64,000 nucleotides of DNA from an uncultured Collinsella sp. (GTDB taxonomy: Bacteria > Actinomycetota > Coriobacteriia > Coriobacteriales > Coriobacteriaceae): the NCBI GenBank assembly GCA_902495355.1, contig CABUWV010000006.1, forward strand, positions 1 through 64,000. Direction: 5' to 3'. Below the pieces are notes generated by a model. The model had not been told where the DNA came from and ran no database searches. It saw only the letters and a program-made list of their open reading frames with translations. The translations under genes and the position numbers were made by a program. Positions 1 through 7,688 of this stretch are shown here, one piece after another (the stretch's first letter is position 1; every line of letters begins with the position of its first letter).

Positions 1-160
1 TCCATCCTCGCAGTATCCGGTTCTCAAGGTGCACGCTTTGCGGCTCATCCGGTTCCACCGGGCCGCGCGGCAAGGAGATATATTGCCAGACCGGAGGGGC
101 CCCGGGGGCGGGAATCTGGCACTCCATATTTTGTTCACAAATGAATAGGTCCCTCAGTCG
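1..160 (-). other. Probable rRNA operon leader or spacer, with the rRNA gene beyond the left edge
   Basis: Read on the minus strand, positions about 36 to 1 carry a GTGCACCTTGAGAACC-like string followed by a GCGAGGATGG-like string. This resembles the sequence that precedes rRNA genes in actinobacterial rrn operons. No mature rRNA sequence lies inside the window. The stretch 60-125 is GC-rich and can fold (GGGGCCCCGGGGGCGGG). Whether a 16S or a 23S gene lies to the left cannot be told. This is inference from recognition of a short motif. Confidence 0.4.
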
Positions 161-340
161 CGTCCCTGAGGTTATAACTGAAGCATTGGCTTCTGATATT
201 GGCGATGACCAGCTGGTTTATAGGTGTTAAGGCATCGGTCATCTCTGGAGCGCCACTTTACTCCAAAAGCATCAGCTATTTGTTTCCCGTCGGTAAAAGG
301 CAGGTTTTGTTCGCCAAGCGTTCTTATATATAGATAGATA

Positions 341-357
341 CGGGTTCGAACCCGTGC
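341..357. repeat. T-arm-like tRNA fragment, copy 1
   Basis: The 17 bases here (CGGGTTCGAACCCGTGC) are identical to 520-536. The core is the T-arm sequence of a tRNA and is itself nearly palindromic. No other tRNA part surrounds it. Like the second copy, it sits just before an A-run and a terminator hairpin, so the two copies look like the ends of a duplicated unit. Confidence 0.6.
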
Positions 358-366
358 ACCGGCAAC

Positions 367-397
367 AAAAAAGACGGCCAACCGAAGTTGACCGTCT
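367..397 (-). terminator. Rho-independent terminator of a decayed tRNA-Lys unit
   Basis: An 11-bp stem (372-382 with 387-397, one G-U pair) closes a CGAA loop. It is followed on the minus strand by a T-run (A-run 367-371). It lies 14 bases downstream of a copy of the tRNA-Lys 3' end at 411-428, about the same arrangement as the real tRNA-Lys and its terminator. Confidence 0.65.
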
Positions 398-410
398 CAA
401 CAATCTTTGG

Positions 411-428
411 GTGGGCCGTCAGGGGTTC
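411..428 (-). pseudogene. tRNA-Lys 3'-end fragment
   Basis: Eighteen bases (GTGGGCCGTCAGGGGTTC on the plus strand) are identical to the 3' end of the intact tRNA-Lys at 586-661. The rest of the tRNA is missing: identity stops inside the T-arm and is replaced by a run of small palindromes. It is a remnant, not a functional tRNA. Confidence 0.7.
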
Positions 429-519
429 AGCCTGCTTCGCAGGCGGCCGCTGCGGCGCTTTCGCGCCTTGCGCGCTGCGCTGGCAAACGCTCATGCGTTT
501 CCTCAGCTCCGCGCCCTTT
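429..519. repeat. Array of short GC-rich palindromes
   Basis: Successive small hairpins can be read: GCCTGC-TTC-GCAGGC near 430-444, GGCGC-TTTC-GCGCC near 454-467 and AAACGC-TCAT-GCGTTT near 485-500. There is no coding potential. Similar arrays lie beside tRNA-Gly and tRNA-Ser in this window. Confidence 0.6.
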
Positions 520-536
520 CGGGTTCGAACCCGTGC
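520..536. repeat. T-arm-like tRNA fragment, copy 2
   Basis: Identical over 17 bases to 341-357. It closes the palindrome array and is followed by the terminator of the intact tRNA-Lys. Confidence 0.6.
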
Positions 537-545
537 CGCGGTAAC

Positions 546-577
546 AAAAAAGCGGCCGGCATCCGCCAGTCGCTTTT
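546..577 (-). terminator. Terminator of tRNA-Lys
   Basis: An imperfect 9-bp stem (552-560 with 565-573) is followed on the minus strand by six T (A-run 546-551). It starts 8 bases past the tRNA CCA end. Confidence 0.6.
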
Positions 578-585
578 CTATTCTA

Positions 586-661
586 TGGTGGGCCGTCAGG
601 GGTTCGAACCCTGGACCTTGGGATTAAAAGTCCCCTGCTCTGCCAGCTGAGCTAACGGCCC
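586..661 (-). tRNA. tRNA-Lys (anticodon TTT)
   Basis: The minus strand folds as a 76-base cloverleaf with encoded CCA. The acceptor begins GGGCCGT and pairs with ACGGCCC. The anticodon loop is CTTTTAA on a GGGGA stem, giving TTT for lysine. The T-arm is the usual GGTTCGAACC. A promoter lies directly upstream at 671-699 and a terminator downstream at 546-577, so it is a single-gene unit. Confidence 0.95.
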
Positions 662-670
662 GCGGGTGGC

Positions 671-699
671 ATTGTACCACGGTCTGGGACTATTCCCAA
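671..699 (-). promoter_or_regulatory. Promoter of tRNA-Lys
   Basis: On the minus strand, TTGGGA (694-699), a 17-base spacer and TACAAT (671-676) form a sigma-70-like promoter. The -10 box ends 9 bases before the tRNA. The -35 box overlaps the stop codon of the aminopeptidase gene. Confidence 0.7.
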
Positions 700-1970
700 C
701 TCCATTGGCCGTTCTGGAAAATCACAACTTCACGTCCATCAGGCGTAATGCCCGCAATATCGATGTCGTCCGTGCCGATCATAAAATCGACGTGCGTGCT
801 CGAGACGTTAACGCCATGCTCCAGGAGCTCCTCCTTGGACATGTCATACCCACCCTCGATGCATTCGGGGAAACCGACACCTAGCGCGAGATGGCAGCTA
901 GCGTTCTCGTCATAGAGCGTATCGTAGAACAGAACACCACTTTCGCGGATCGGCGTGTTCTTGGAAATGAGCGCGACCTCTCCCAGGTGAGCAGCGCCCT
1001 CATCAGTATCGATGATACTTGCGAGCGTTGCCTTGCCCACGCGGGCATCGTAGTCCACCACGCGGCCGCCCTCGAACTTAATCCAAAAATCGTCGACCTT
1101 ATTGCCGTGGTGGATGAGCGGCATGGCCGAGTACACGATACCGTCGGCGCGCATGCGATCGGGCGAAGTGAAGACTTCCTCGGTGGGAATGTTGGGGAAG
1201 AAGGGGTGCCCATCGGGCGTCTTGCCCTTGCCGCCGGCCCACTCGTGACCCTTCGTCATGCCAATCATCAGATCGGTTCCATTTGCCGCGGTGTAATGCA
1301 GGCAGTCGAAACGATTGTCGTTCAGGAAGCGTAAGTTCTTTTCGAATGCGGCGTCATGGAGCTCCCAGTCGCTCTCTGGGTCCTGGCCATCGGCGCGAGC
1401 GGTGTGCAGAATCGCATTCCACAGCTTATAGATTGCAACCTCATCGGCGTCTCCCGGGAACACCTCGCGCGCCCAAGCCACGACCGGAGCGCCGGCGATG
1501 CACCACGGATTGATGTTGTAATCCAGTCCACGGCGGAAAACTTTGCACTGCGTATTCCTCGCCTTTGATGCCGCGGCCGGCTTGGCTGGATCGATGCCCT
1601 TGAGGGCCGCAGGATCCGCACCCTCGATAAAGACAAAGCAGGCACCATCCTGGGCCAAGGAATCCAGCTGCATGCGCTTCCACTCGGGTGTCTGCTCAAA
1701 ATAGCTTTTCTCGACATGCTCGTACGTGAGCCTCGTCACGGCATCATCGGCCCAAATGACCGTCACGTGGCCGGCGCCGGCAGCATAGGCCTCCGCGACC
1801 ACCACGCGCGCAAACGGCGCGCACTCGACCGGAGACTGAACGACGACCTCCTGGCCGGGCTTGACGTTTACGCCCTTGCGGACGACCAGGCGCGCGTAGT
1901 TTTTAATCTTGGGCTCCAGGGCCTTCATGCCCTCCAGAGCCTCTTCGACCGTCAGGGCAGCTCGAATCAT
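690..1970 (-). CDS. M29-family metallo-aminopeptidase (AmpS/PepS type)
   Basis: About 426 residues, the usual length of peptidase family M29 (thermophilic-type aminopeptidases), cytosolic enzymes that remove N-terminal residues using two metal ions. Family metal-ligand regions are visible: the PTEEVFTSPD glutamate, the GEVALIS glutamate, the His of NASCHLALG, and the His and Asp of STHVDFMIG near the C-terminus. Start: an upstream in-frame ATG exists at 1982, but GGAG stands 6 bases before the ATG at 1970 and nothing suitable precedes the first, so I prefer 1970. A terminator separates it from the gene upstream, so it is probably transcribed alone. Substrate preference cannot be read from sequence. 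Confidence 0.9.
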   Translation of the reverse strand: MIRAALTVEEALEGMKALEPKIKNYARLVVRKGVNVKPGQEVVVQSPVECAPFARVVVAEAYAAGAGHVTVIWADDAVTRLTYEHVEKSYFEQTPEWKRMQLDSLAQDGACFVFIEGADPAALKGIDPAKPAAASKARNTQCKVFRRGLDYNINPWCIAGAPVVAWAREVFPGDADEVAIYKLWNAILHTARADGQDPESDWELHDAAFEKNLRFLNDNRFDCLHYTAANGTDLMIGMTKGHEWAGGKGKTPDGHPFFPNIPTEEVFTSPDRMRADGIVYSAMPLIHHGNKVDDFWIKFEGGRVVDYDARVGKATLASIIDTDEGAAHLGEVALISKNTPIRESGVLFYDTLYDENASCHLALGVGFPECIEGGYDMSKEELLEHGVNVSSTHVDFMIGTDDIDIAGITPDGREVVIFQNGQWSWE

Positions 1971-1998
1971 GTGCCACTCCATCTATCTATAGAACAGT

Positions 1999-2030
1999 AA
2001 AAAGGCGCGCCGCAAAAACGACGCGCCTTA
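1999..2030 (-). terminator. Terminator after the purC-membrane protein pair
   Basis: An 8-bp stem (2002-2009 with 2022-2029, AAGGCGCG/CGCGCCTT) is followed on the minus strand by a T-run. It ends the transcript of the gene at 2060-2635. Confidence 0.75.
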
Positions 2031-2059
2031 TATCTTAGCGATATGTATGGATACAAACG

Positions 2060-2635
2060 CTACTTCTTCTTGGAGTCCTTCTTGTCCTCCTCGGCAGCCG
2101 AGCGTTCGATAAGAGCGTTGAGCTTGTTCTCGGACATGCCCTCGGCCTGCGTGCGGTACATGTTGCGCAGGGGACGAATACGAACGAAGTCGTAGATAAA
2201 ATCACCCAGAATGATGACATAGGACAAAACGATGCCGACCATCTGGACGGGACTGGACACCGTGCCGCCGGGAGCGAAGTAGAGCGAAGCCCAAATTGCC
2301 ACGACGAGTACCATGCCGATGGCGAGCACGGCCCACCAGATACGACGGCGCTTGGTGTAGTCCTCGTCCTGCTTGAGGAGAATATTCGACACCGTGTAGA
2401 TACGATCCTCGCGAGCACGCTGTTTGGCCTTGCGGGCGCGCTTCTCCTCCTTGGAAAGGCCTTCCAGGTTTTCACCCTTCTCGAGCTCTTTGCGGCGAGC
2501 TTTAGACGAAGCCGGCACGACGCGAACGGAGCTCGCTGCCTGGCGGGCGGGTTTAGCAGATGCGGCGGACTTGCGCGCAACCCCGGTAACCTCGTGGGAT
2601 TGCGTGCGCTTGTTCGTGGCGCTACGGGTACTCAC
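2060..2635 (-). CDS. Hypothetical membrane protein with basic N-terminus
   Basis: 191 residues. Residues 1-95 are rich in Lys, Arg and Ala and look disordered or helical (KEEKRARKAKQRARED). Two hydrophobic segments follow at about 101-122 and 131-150. The last 40 residues are charged and end in a Lys/Asp-rich tail. I recognise no family. The GTG start directly follows the TAA stop of purC, with AAGGAG inside the purC end, so the two are translationally coupled in one operon. Function is unknown; the topology suggests a small membrane protein with both ends in the cytoplasm. Confidence 0.75.
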   Translation of the reverse strand: MSTRSATNKRTQSHEVTGVARKSAASAKPARQAASSVRVVPASSKARRKELEKGENLEGLSKEEKRARKAKQRAREDRIYTVSNILLKQDEDYTKRRRIWWAVLAIGMVLVVAIWASLYFAPGGTVSSPVQMVGIVLSYVIILGDFIYDFVRIRPLRNMYRTQAEGMSENKLNALIERSAAEEDKKDSKKK

Positions 2636-3523
2636 TTATGCGTTCTCCTTCATGCTTGTGAACTGGGAGCCCGTGATGATCTGGAAGGCCTCGCGATAGC
2701 GCTCGGACGTGCCATCGATGACCTCGGCGGGCAGGTGCGGGGTCTCCCCCGTCATATCCCAGTTGGCCTTGAGCCAATTGCGGACGAATTGCTTGTCGTA
2801 GCTGGGCTGAATCTTGCCCTCCTCGTAGCTGGCGGCAGGCCAGAAACGGCTGGAGTCGGGCGTGAGGCACTCGTCGATCAGCGTGACCTTGCCATCGATG
2901 ACACCGAACTCGAACTTGGTGTCGGCGATGATGATGCCACGGGTCGCTGCATACTCGGCAGCAGCCTTGTAAATCTTGAGGGACAGGTCGCGAATCTGCG
3001 CGGCGATGTCCTCACCCACGATCTCGCAGCAACGCTCGAACGAAATGTTCTCGTCGTGGTCGCCGATCTCGGCCTTCGTGGACGGCGTGAACAGCGGCTC
3101 GGGAAGCTTGGAGGCCTCGGTCAGACCCTCGGGCAGCTGAATGCCGCAGACGGTGCCGCTCTCGTCATAGGTCTTCTTGCCCGACCCGGTCAGATAGCCG
3201 CGGACGATGCACTCGATAGGAATCGTCTGGGCCTTCTTGACCAGCATGGCGCGGCCTGCGAGGTAGTCACGATACTCGGCAAACTCCTCGGGAAAATCCG
3301 CCGGATCGATGGAAACGAGGTGGTTGGGAACGATATCGGCAAACTTATCGAACCAGAATGCCGAGATGCGGTTGAGCACCTCTCCCTTAAACGGAATCTC
3401 GTCGGGAAGAATGAAGTCGAACGCAGAAATGCGGTCGGTGGCGACCATCAGCAGGTTTTCACCGGCATCGTAGATATCACGAACCTTGCCACGGGAATCC
3501 GGACGACGCTCCATCGTTGTCAC
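2636..3523 (-). CDS. purC: SAICAR synthase (phosphoribosylaminoimidazole-succinocarboxamide synthase)
   Basis: Ligates aspartate to CAIR with ATP, a late step of inosine monophosphate synthesis in the cytosol. The N-terminus shows the family signature GKVRDIYD followed by DRISAFD and PFKGEVLNRIS. Other signatures are IECIVRGYLTGSG and the C-terminal LIDECLTPDSSRFW. At about 295 residues it is the yeast-like longer form rather than the 240-residue form. Start: three in-frame candidates lie close together. AAGGAG sits 8 bases before the GTG at 3523; the GTG at 3532 overlaps that site. It is coupled to the membrane protein downstream. Other purine genes (purB, purA, purD) lie elsewhere in the window, so the pathway is scattered. 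Confidence 0.95.
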   Translation of the reverse strand: MTTMERRPDSRGKVRDIYDAGENLLMVATDRISAFDFILPDEIPFKGEVLNRISAFWFDKFADIVPNHLVSIDPADFPEEFAEYRDYLAGRAMLVKKAQTIPIECIVRGYLTGSGKKTYDESGTVCGIQLPEGLTEASKLPEPLFTPSTKAEIGDHDENISFERCCEIVGEDIAAQIRDLSLKIYKAAAEYAATRGIIIADTKFEFGVIDGKVTLIDECLTPDSSRFWPAASYEEGKIQPSYDKQFVRNWLKANWDMTGETPHLPAEVIDGTSERYREAFQIITGSQFTSMKENA

Positions 3524-3554
3524 GTGAGTCACTCCTTACCTAAATACGACAGAA

Positions 3555-3574
3555 ATGCGGGTTCTTTCCCGCAT
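3555..3574. terminator. Hairpin between histidine kinase gene and purC
   Basis: A 7-bp stem (ATGCGGG/CCCGCAT) lies in the gap between purC (3523) and the end of the kinase gene (3633). The T-run is weak on either strand, so it is only a possible terminator. The gap lies upstream of purC and probably also holds its promoter. Confidence 0.25.
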
Positions 3575-3632
3575 GTTTTCGCAAACTCGGAGCGGCAGGG
3601 ACGCGGCCCCTCCTTCACCGAATAGCGAAAAG

Positions 3633-5198
3633 CTAGTGCTCCATTGTAGTAGATGCCGCGTCCGCCGTGTGCTCGCGGGGCAGATGAATTGTAAAAGTCG
3701 TACCCTTTCCAAGCTCCGACTCCACGGATATGTAGCCATGGTGACGCTCGACGATCTGCTTGGTCACGGCGAGGCCAACGCCCAGGCCGCCAGCTTCGCG
3801 GGCGCGGCTGGCATCGGCGCGCCAAAACCGCCCGAAGATGCGCGACAGATCGTCCTTGGCAATACCGATACCGGTATCCGAAACGGCAATACTGACATGC
3901 TTGCGGTCACTGAGCACCGACACCACGACCCAACCGCCCTCGGGGGTGTAGCGCATGGCGTTGCTCATGAGGTTGATGACGCATTGCGTGATCATGTCGG
4001 GATCGGCTTCGACGACATCGTCGTGCCCTTGGGTTTCATCTGCAAAGCGAAGACGAAGGTCACGGTCGGCAAACAGACGCTCCTGGCCGTTCACAATCGA
4101 TCGCACGAACGGAACCATGTCCACCGGTTCTAGATTGAGCGGAGCCGTGCTGTTTTCCATACGCGATAGGTCGAGCATCTGCTGCACCAGACGAGCCAGG
4201 CGACGCGTCTCGGAAGCGACCGTCTCCAGGTGTTCGTCGTCGGTGGGATACACACCGTCTTGCATGGCCTCGACCGTTGCAAGCATGGCCATGAGCGGCG
4301 TGCGCAGCTCGTGGGCAACATCAGAGGTCAGGCGCTTCTCGTGTTTCATATCCTTCTCGAGCGAAGTGGCCATCTCATCGAAGGTCTCACCCAGCTGATC
4401 GATCTCGTCATCACCGCGCAGTCCCGTGCGAGCCGACAGGTCGCCGTCACGGATTTGCTTTGCGGTACTGGTGATGCGATGAATCGGCTTGGTGAGCATG
4501 CGCGACACGAGCGATCCGATAACGACCGAAATGCAGATTGCAACAACCGCGGCGAGGGCCATGGCGTTAAAGGTCTTCTCCCTAAACGCAGAGTCCGCCT
4601 TGGTGAGCAGCGCGTCGGAGCCGATGGCCCACAGCTTTACCTGTCCGACATGCTCGCCGGAAGACGTTACAATCTCGACGTTAGCAACGCTATCGGAGTC
4701 GGTTGGAGCAGACGAGACCGGGCTATGCGATGCCCTCTTGCCGCTCGTGTCGTCGGTCGTAGCCTGGTTTTCGCGTACATCGGCGGTGGCGCTTGCCGAG
4801 GGCCAGGAATCGTCATAAACGATCACGCCCTTTTTATTGACGACCTGCATACCCAGATCGTCGGAAACCAAACTCGACGTTGCGACCGTGCGCAGTTCTC
4901 CCGCGGTCCAAGAGCCGTTTTCCTCATATGAGGTCGCCAACTTCTCGGCAGCGGAATTTGCGATTTCGACGATATTGGAGCGTGTGTAATCCGAAAAGAC
5001 CGTGCCCCACACAACAGAGACAACGCCCACCAGCACCAATACCGTCATGAGCGATGTCAGAGCAAAAGCAAGTGCCATGCGCGAGGGATAGCTCATCGTT
5101 GGCCGTGAATCGGAACGAGGCGTGTTCCAACTAGCCTTGGAACCCGCCTCGCTCTCCTGCTTGTGCTTTTGTCCGATTTCAAAGCGCGCAGGTGTCAT
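3633..5198 (-). CDS. Membrane sensor histidine kinase
   Basis: 521 residues. A cytoplasmic N-terminal tail is followed by a first membrane helix (about 41-62), an extracytoplasmic sensor segment of about 150 residues, a second helix (about 210-230), a HAMP linker (SRMLTKPIHRITSTAKQI), the phospho-acceptor H-box SDVAHELRTPLMAM, and an HATPase domain with N-box NLMSNAMRYTPEGG, G1 DTGIGIA and G2 GGLGVGLAV. It belongs to the PhoR/BaeS-like class. It starts 11 bases after the response regulator stop, so the pair form one operon. The sensor region shows no fold I recognise; the signal is unknown. Confidence 0.93.
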   Translation of the reverse strand: MTPARFEIGQKHKQESEAGSKASWNTPRSDSRPTMSYPSRMALAFALTSLMTVLVLVGVVSVVWGTVFSDYTRSNIVEIANSAAEKLATSYEENGSWTAGELRTVATSSLVSDDLGMQVVNKKGVIVYDDSWPSASATADVRENQATTDDTSGKRASHSPVSSAPTDSDSVANVEIVTSSGEHVGQVKLWAIGSDALLTKADSAFREKTFNAMALAAVVAICISVVIGSLVSRMLTKPIHRITSTAKQIRDGDLSARTGLRGDDEIDQLGETFDEMATSLEKDMKHEKRLTSDVAHELRTPLMAMLATVEAMQDGVYPTDDEHLETVASETRRLARLVQQMLDLSRMENSTAPLNLEPVDMVPFVRSIVNGQERLFADRDLRLRFADETQGHDDVVEADPDMITQCVINLMSNAMRYTPEGGWVVVSVLSDRKHVSIAVSDTGIGIAKDDLSRIFGRFWRADASRAREAGGLGVGLAVTKQIVERHHGYISVESELGKGTTFTIHLPREHTADAASTTMEH

Positions 5199-5209
5199 AT
5201 GTGATTTCC

Positions 5210-5932
5210 CTATTTCTCGTCCGACTTATCGGTCTTGGCCGGAGCCTCGAAGCGATAGCCGACACCATGGACGGTGTAGAGCCACTTGGGCTTCTTGGGA
5301 TCATCGCCCAGCTTGGCGCGAAGATTCTTCACGTGGCTATCGATAGTGCGCTCATAGCCCTCAAAGTCATACCCGAGCACTTTCTCGACCAGCTCCATGC
5401 GGTTATACACACGGCCGGGATGGCGGGCAAGCGTGGTGAGCAGCTTGAACTCGGAAGCCGTCAGATCGACTTCCTTGCCCTCGACCAAGATCTTGTGGCC
5501 CGAGATATCGATGACCAGATCGCCGAAGTCGAGTACCTCGACGGCGGGCTCGTCGGCCTGATGGGCACGGCGGAACAGAGCGCGAACGCGGGCGACGAGC
5601 TCGCGCGGCGAGAACGGCTTAATCAGATAGTCGTCGGCGCCGAGCTCAAGACCGATAATACGGTCCTCGATCTCGCCCTTAGCCGTCAGCATGATGATGG
5701 GGACATCCGAGGTATCGCGAATGGTGCGGCAAACGCGCTCGCCGGGAATCTTGGGGAGCATAAGGTCGAGCACGACCAGGTCGAACTGATGCTTCTCGAA
5801 CTCCTCGATCGCGGACTGGCCGTCGCCGACGCCCACAACCCAGTAGCCTTCGCGCTCGAGATAGGCAGCGACGGCGTCACGGATTGCCTTCTCATCCTCG
5901 ACCAGCAGAATCTTTTTTGCATCTGAAGCCAT
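5210..5932 (-). CDS. OmpR/PhoB-family response regulator
   Basis: 240 residues. The receiver domain has the acidic pair in LVEDE, the phosphorylatable Asp in DLVVLDLMLP, Thr of MLTAKG and Lys of LIKPFSPREL. The C-terminal winged helix has the typical VDLTASEFKLL, GRVYNRMEL, RTIDSHVKNLRAKL and YTVHGVGYRF blocks. It should bind DNA as a dimer when phosphorylated by the adjacent kinase. Start: a TTG at 5953 opens a longer frame, but a GGGGGG ribosome site precedes the ATG at 5932 (MASDAKK). Target genes cannot be told from sequence. Confidence 0.94.
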   Translation of the reverse strand: MASDAKKILLVEDEKAIRDAVAAYLEREGYWVVGVGDGQSAIEEFEKHQFDLVVLDLMLPKIPGERVCRTIRDTSDVPIIMLTAKGEIEDRIIGLELGADDYLIKPFSPRELVARVRALFRRAHQADEPAVEVLDFGDLVIDISGHKILVEGKEVDLTASEFKLLTTLARHPGRVYNRMELVEKVLGYDFEGYERTIDSHVKNLRAKLGDDPKKPKWLYTVHGVGYRFEAPAKTDKSDEK

Positions 5933-5987
5933 AACACGGCCCCCCTGTCTCAATTAGCTAAGAACAAGCCCATTTTAACGCACCTGA

Positions 5988-6026
5988 GCCCGCCGGATGC
6001 CGCTATGACGCGGCAGCTCGGCGGGC
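5988..6026. terminator. GC-rich hairpin after the Tat lipoprotein gene
   Basis: The outer stem GCCCGCCG (5988-5995) pairs with CGGCGGGC (6019-6026), with a further inner GCCGC/GCGGC stem. It lies between the end of the lipoprotein gene (6086) and the response regulator start. No strong T-run follows, so termination is uncertain. Confidence 0.35.
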
Positions 6027-6085
6027 GGTACTCACAATTACAACGCGTTTATTCCCCTGTTGGCGCCTTTTTAACCCCTCTAAGC

Positions 6086-7297
6086 TTAAAGAGAGAACAG
6101 GCGTGCAGTGACCGTCTCTGGTATACCCTGGCTGTTACGCACCGTGGCGTACGTAAGGAATGAGTCCGATTTTCCCGCCGTAGCTGGATAATCGCCATAC
6201 TCCAAAGCGCGGTCGGGCGACAGCAGCGAGCCATAGGTCTTGGTAGAGGTGTCGATCAGAAAATGCGACGCCTGTACCTTAACAAGGTATTTATTCTTCT
6301 TGCCAGCCGCACATGCGAGCGGCTCGCGTGACAGAAAGAGGTACGGCCCTCCCTCATTACCGATATACGTGCCCATATTGCCCAGGCTGCCCACGCCACT
6401 ATAGGCCGCCTCGATAGAAAACACGAAGGTATCGCCCATATATACGGCCTCGAAAGGCGAGACTGACGAGGGAAGGACTAGCTGGGCACGCTTGGTGTTG
6501 TTGCCGTCGGTCAGATCGATTGCCGTTATGCCGTAGTAGACGCCCTCGTCGTTGCGGACACGCGGCGAGATGGTCAAAATGCCGTCGCTCGCGCGCGGGG
6601 CCGATGCAAAGCGGCCCGTCGATTTCCAAATTGTCTCGGCCTTGGATTCATCAAGCGAGCGACGATAGCAAAACGAATCACTACTCGTTTTATTGCCGCC
6701 TGCCGAAGGCATTTTATACCAGATGACTGATGACCCGAACGCCGTAAACAGGGGCGGATCATAGTCCTTGCCACCTCGATCGAGCTCAACCACATCGCCA
6801 GAGAGCGAAGCGCCCGACAGATTTTGAGCGTAGAGCTTCCACGATGAATTGGCAAAGTTCATCTCAACCCACGCGAATACGCCGTCGCCGGCACGGACAT
6901 CGTAGAATGCATATCCCGTGCCCTCGATAGGATCCTCGATTAATGTGGTAAGCGAGCCATCGCCCAGGTTGAGCACACCGAGTGTGTTGGCGTGCAGTGC
7001 CGATGCGGGCGCCATCATCGCCGCGGCGTAATCGCCGTCGCAGTAGTACAGCAGCGTACCCAGAGGCAGCGTCCACGACGCCGCCGGCTCAAGATCGATG
7101 TCGACTGCCTCGTACTCATCCGTAATCGAGATGATTTTGGAATCGTCCTTGATAACCTGCGGCTCGCCGGCGGCATCATCGCTGGTACCCGTTTTTTTCG
7201 AGCATCCGGCAAGCACCGTGGCAGCGCCCGCGGCAGCCCCACCAAGTACAAAGACGCGACGCGATATTCCGTTCTTGATGTGATCAGCGATACCCAT
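6086..7297 (-). CDS. Tat-exported lipoprotein, function unknown
   Basis: 403 residues. The N-terminus carries a twin-arginine signal (SRRVFVLGG) and a lipobox (LAGC, Cys about 32), so the protein should be exported folded and lipid-anchored to the outer face of the membrane. The mature part has short repeated segments of the type GDGVFAWVEM, GILTISPRV and DTFVFSIE, alternating hydrophobic and Gly/Asp turns, which suggests a beta-propeller. That is inference; I recognise no named family. Its ATG overlaps the stop of the TSCPD gene (TAATG), so the two are translationally coupled. Confidence 0.8.
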   Translation of the reverse strand: MGIADHIKNGISRRVFVLGGAAAGAATVLAGCSKKTGTSDDAAGEPQVIKDDSKIISITDEYEAVDIDLEPAASWTLPLGTLLYYCDGDYAAAMMAPASALHANTLGVLNLGDGSLTTLIEDPIEGTGYAFYDVRAGDGVFAWVEMNFANSSWKLYAQNLSGASLSGDVVELDRGGKDYDPPLFTAFGSSVIWYKMPSAGGNKTSSDSFCYRRSLDESKAETIWKSTGRFASAPRASDGILTISPRVRNDEGVYYGITAIDLTDGNNTKRAQLVLPSSVSPFEAVYMGDTFVFSIEAAYSGVGSLGNMGTYIGNEGGPYLFLSREPLACAAGKKNKYLVKVQASHFLIDTSTKTYGSLLSPDRALEYGDYPATAGKSDSFLTYATVRNSQGIPETVTARLFSL

Positions 7298-7560
7298 TAG
7301 GCGATCTCGGCGCGAGCGGCCTCGATAGCGCGCGTAAGCTGGTCGGCGCAGGAGGTCTTTTTCATACCGCAGGTATTACCGGCGAGAACCTCGATTACGC
7401 GATCGGCAGGAGCGCCCTCGACCAGCCTGGAGATGGCCTTGAGGTTACCATCGCAGCCGCCGGTAAACTCGACGCCCAGCACCTTGCTGCCATCGTCAGA
7501 GAGATTGAGGTGAATATTGCGAGCACACACGCCCTGAGGCTTGTAATCAAACGAAATCAT
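7297..7560 (-). CDS. TSCPD-domain small protein (TIGR03905-like)
   Basis: 87 residues matching the small TSCPD family related to a C-terminal domain of ribonucleotide reductases. Seen: GVCARNIHL, VEFTGGCDGNLKAIS, LVEGAP and NTCGMKKTSCADQL. Conserved cysteines (C12, C35, C64, C70) suggest metal binding. The family's role is not established. GAGAGG stands a proper distance before the ATG. It is the first gene of a two-gene operon with the Tat lipoprotein. Confidence 0.85.
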   Translation of the reverse strand: MISFDYKPQGVCARNIHLNLSDDGSKVLGVEFTGGCDGNLKAISRLVEGAPADRVIEVLAGNTCGMKKTSCADQLTRAIEAARAEIA

Positions 7561-7624
7561 GCGATCCCCTCTCAGAATGTTATTCGAGACGACTATTATC
7601 CCCGTCTTTCCCTAAATGCAACGA

Positions 7625-7662
7625 GGCGCTTTGCCGGCAACACACATTACCAGCAAAGCGCC
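7625..7662. terminator. Hairpin downstream of purB
   Basis: A perfect 10-bp stem (GGCGCTTTGC 7625-7634 with 7653-7662) lies 27 bases after the purB stop. It has no clear T-run on the minus strand, so it is either a weak terminator or an mRNA 3' end stabiliser. Confidence 0.4.
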
Positions 7663-7688
7663 CTAAAAAGCTAACGTTATGCCCGAAC

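Noticed and set aside
172..381. 69-residue minus-strand frame near the left edge
   Set aside because: No ribosome site, its start runs through the T-arm fragment, and it matches no family I recognise. It is more likely chance in a non-coding leader region.
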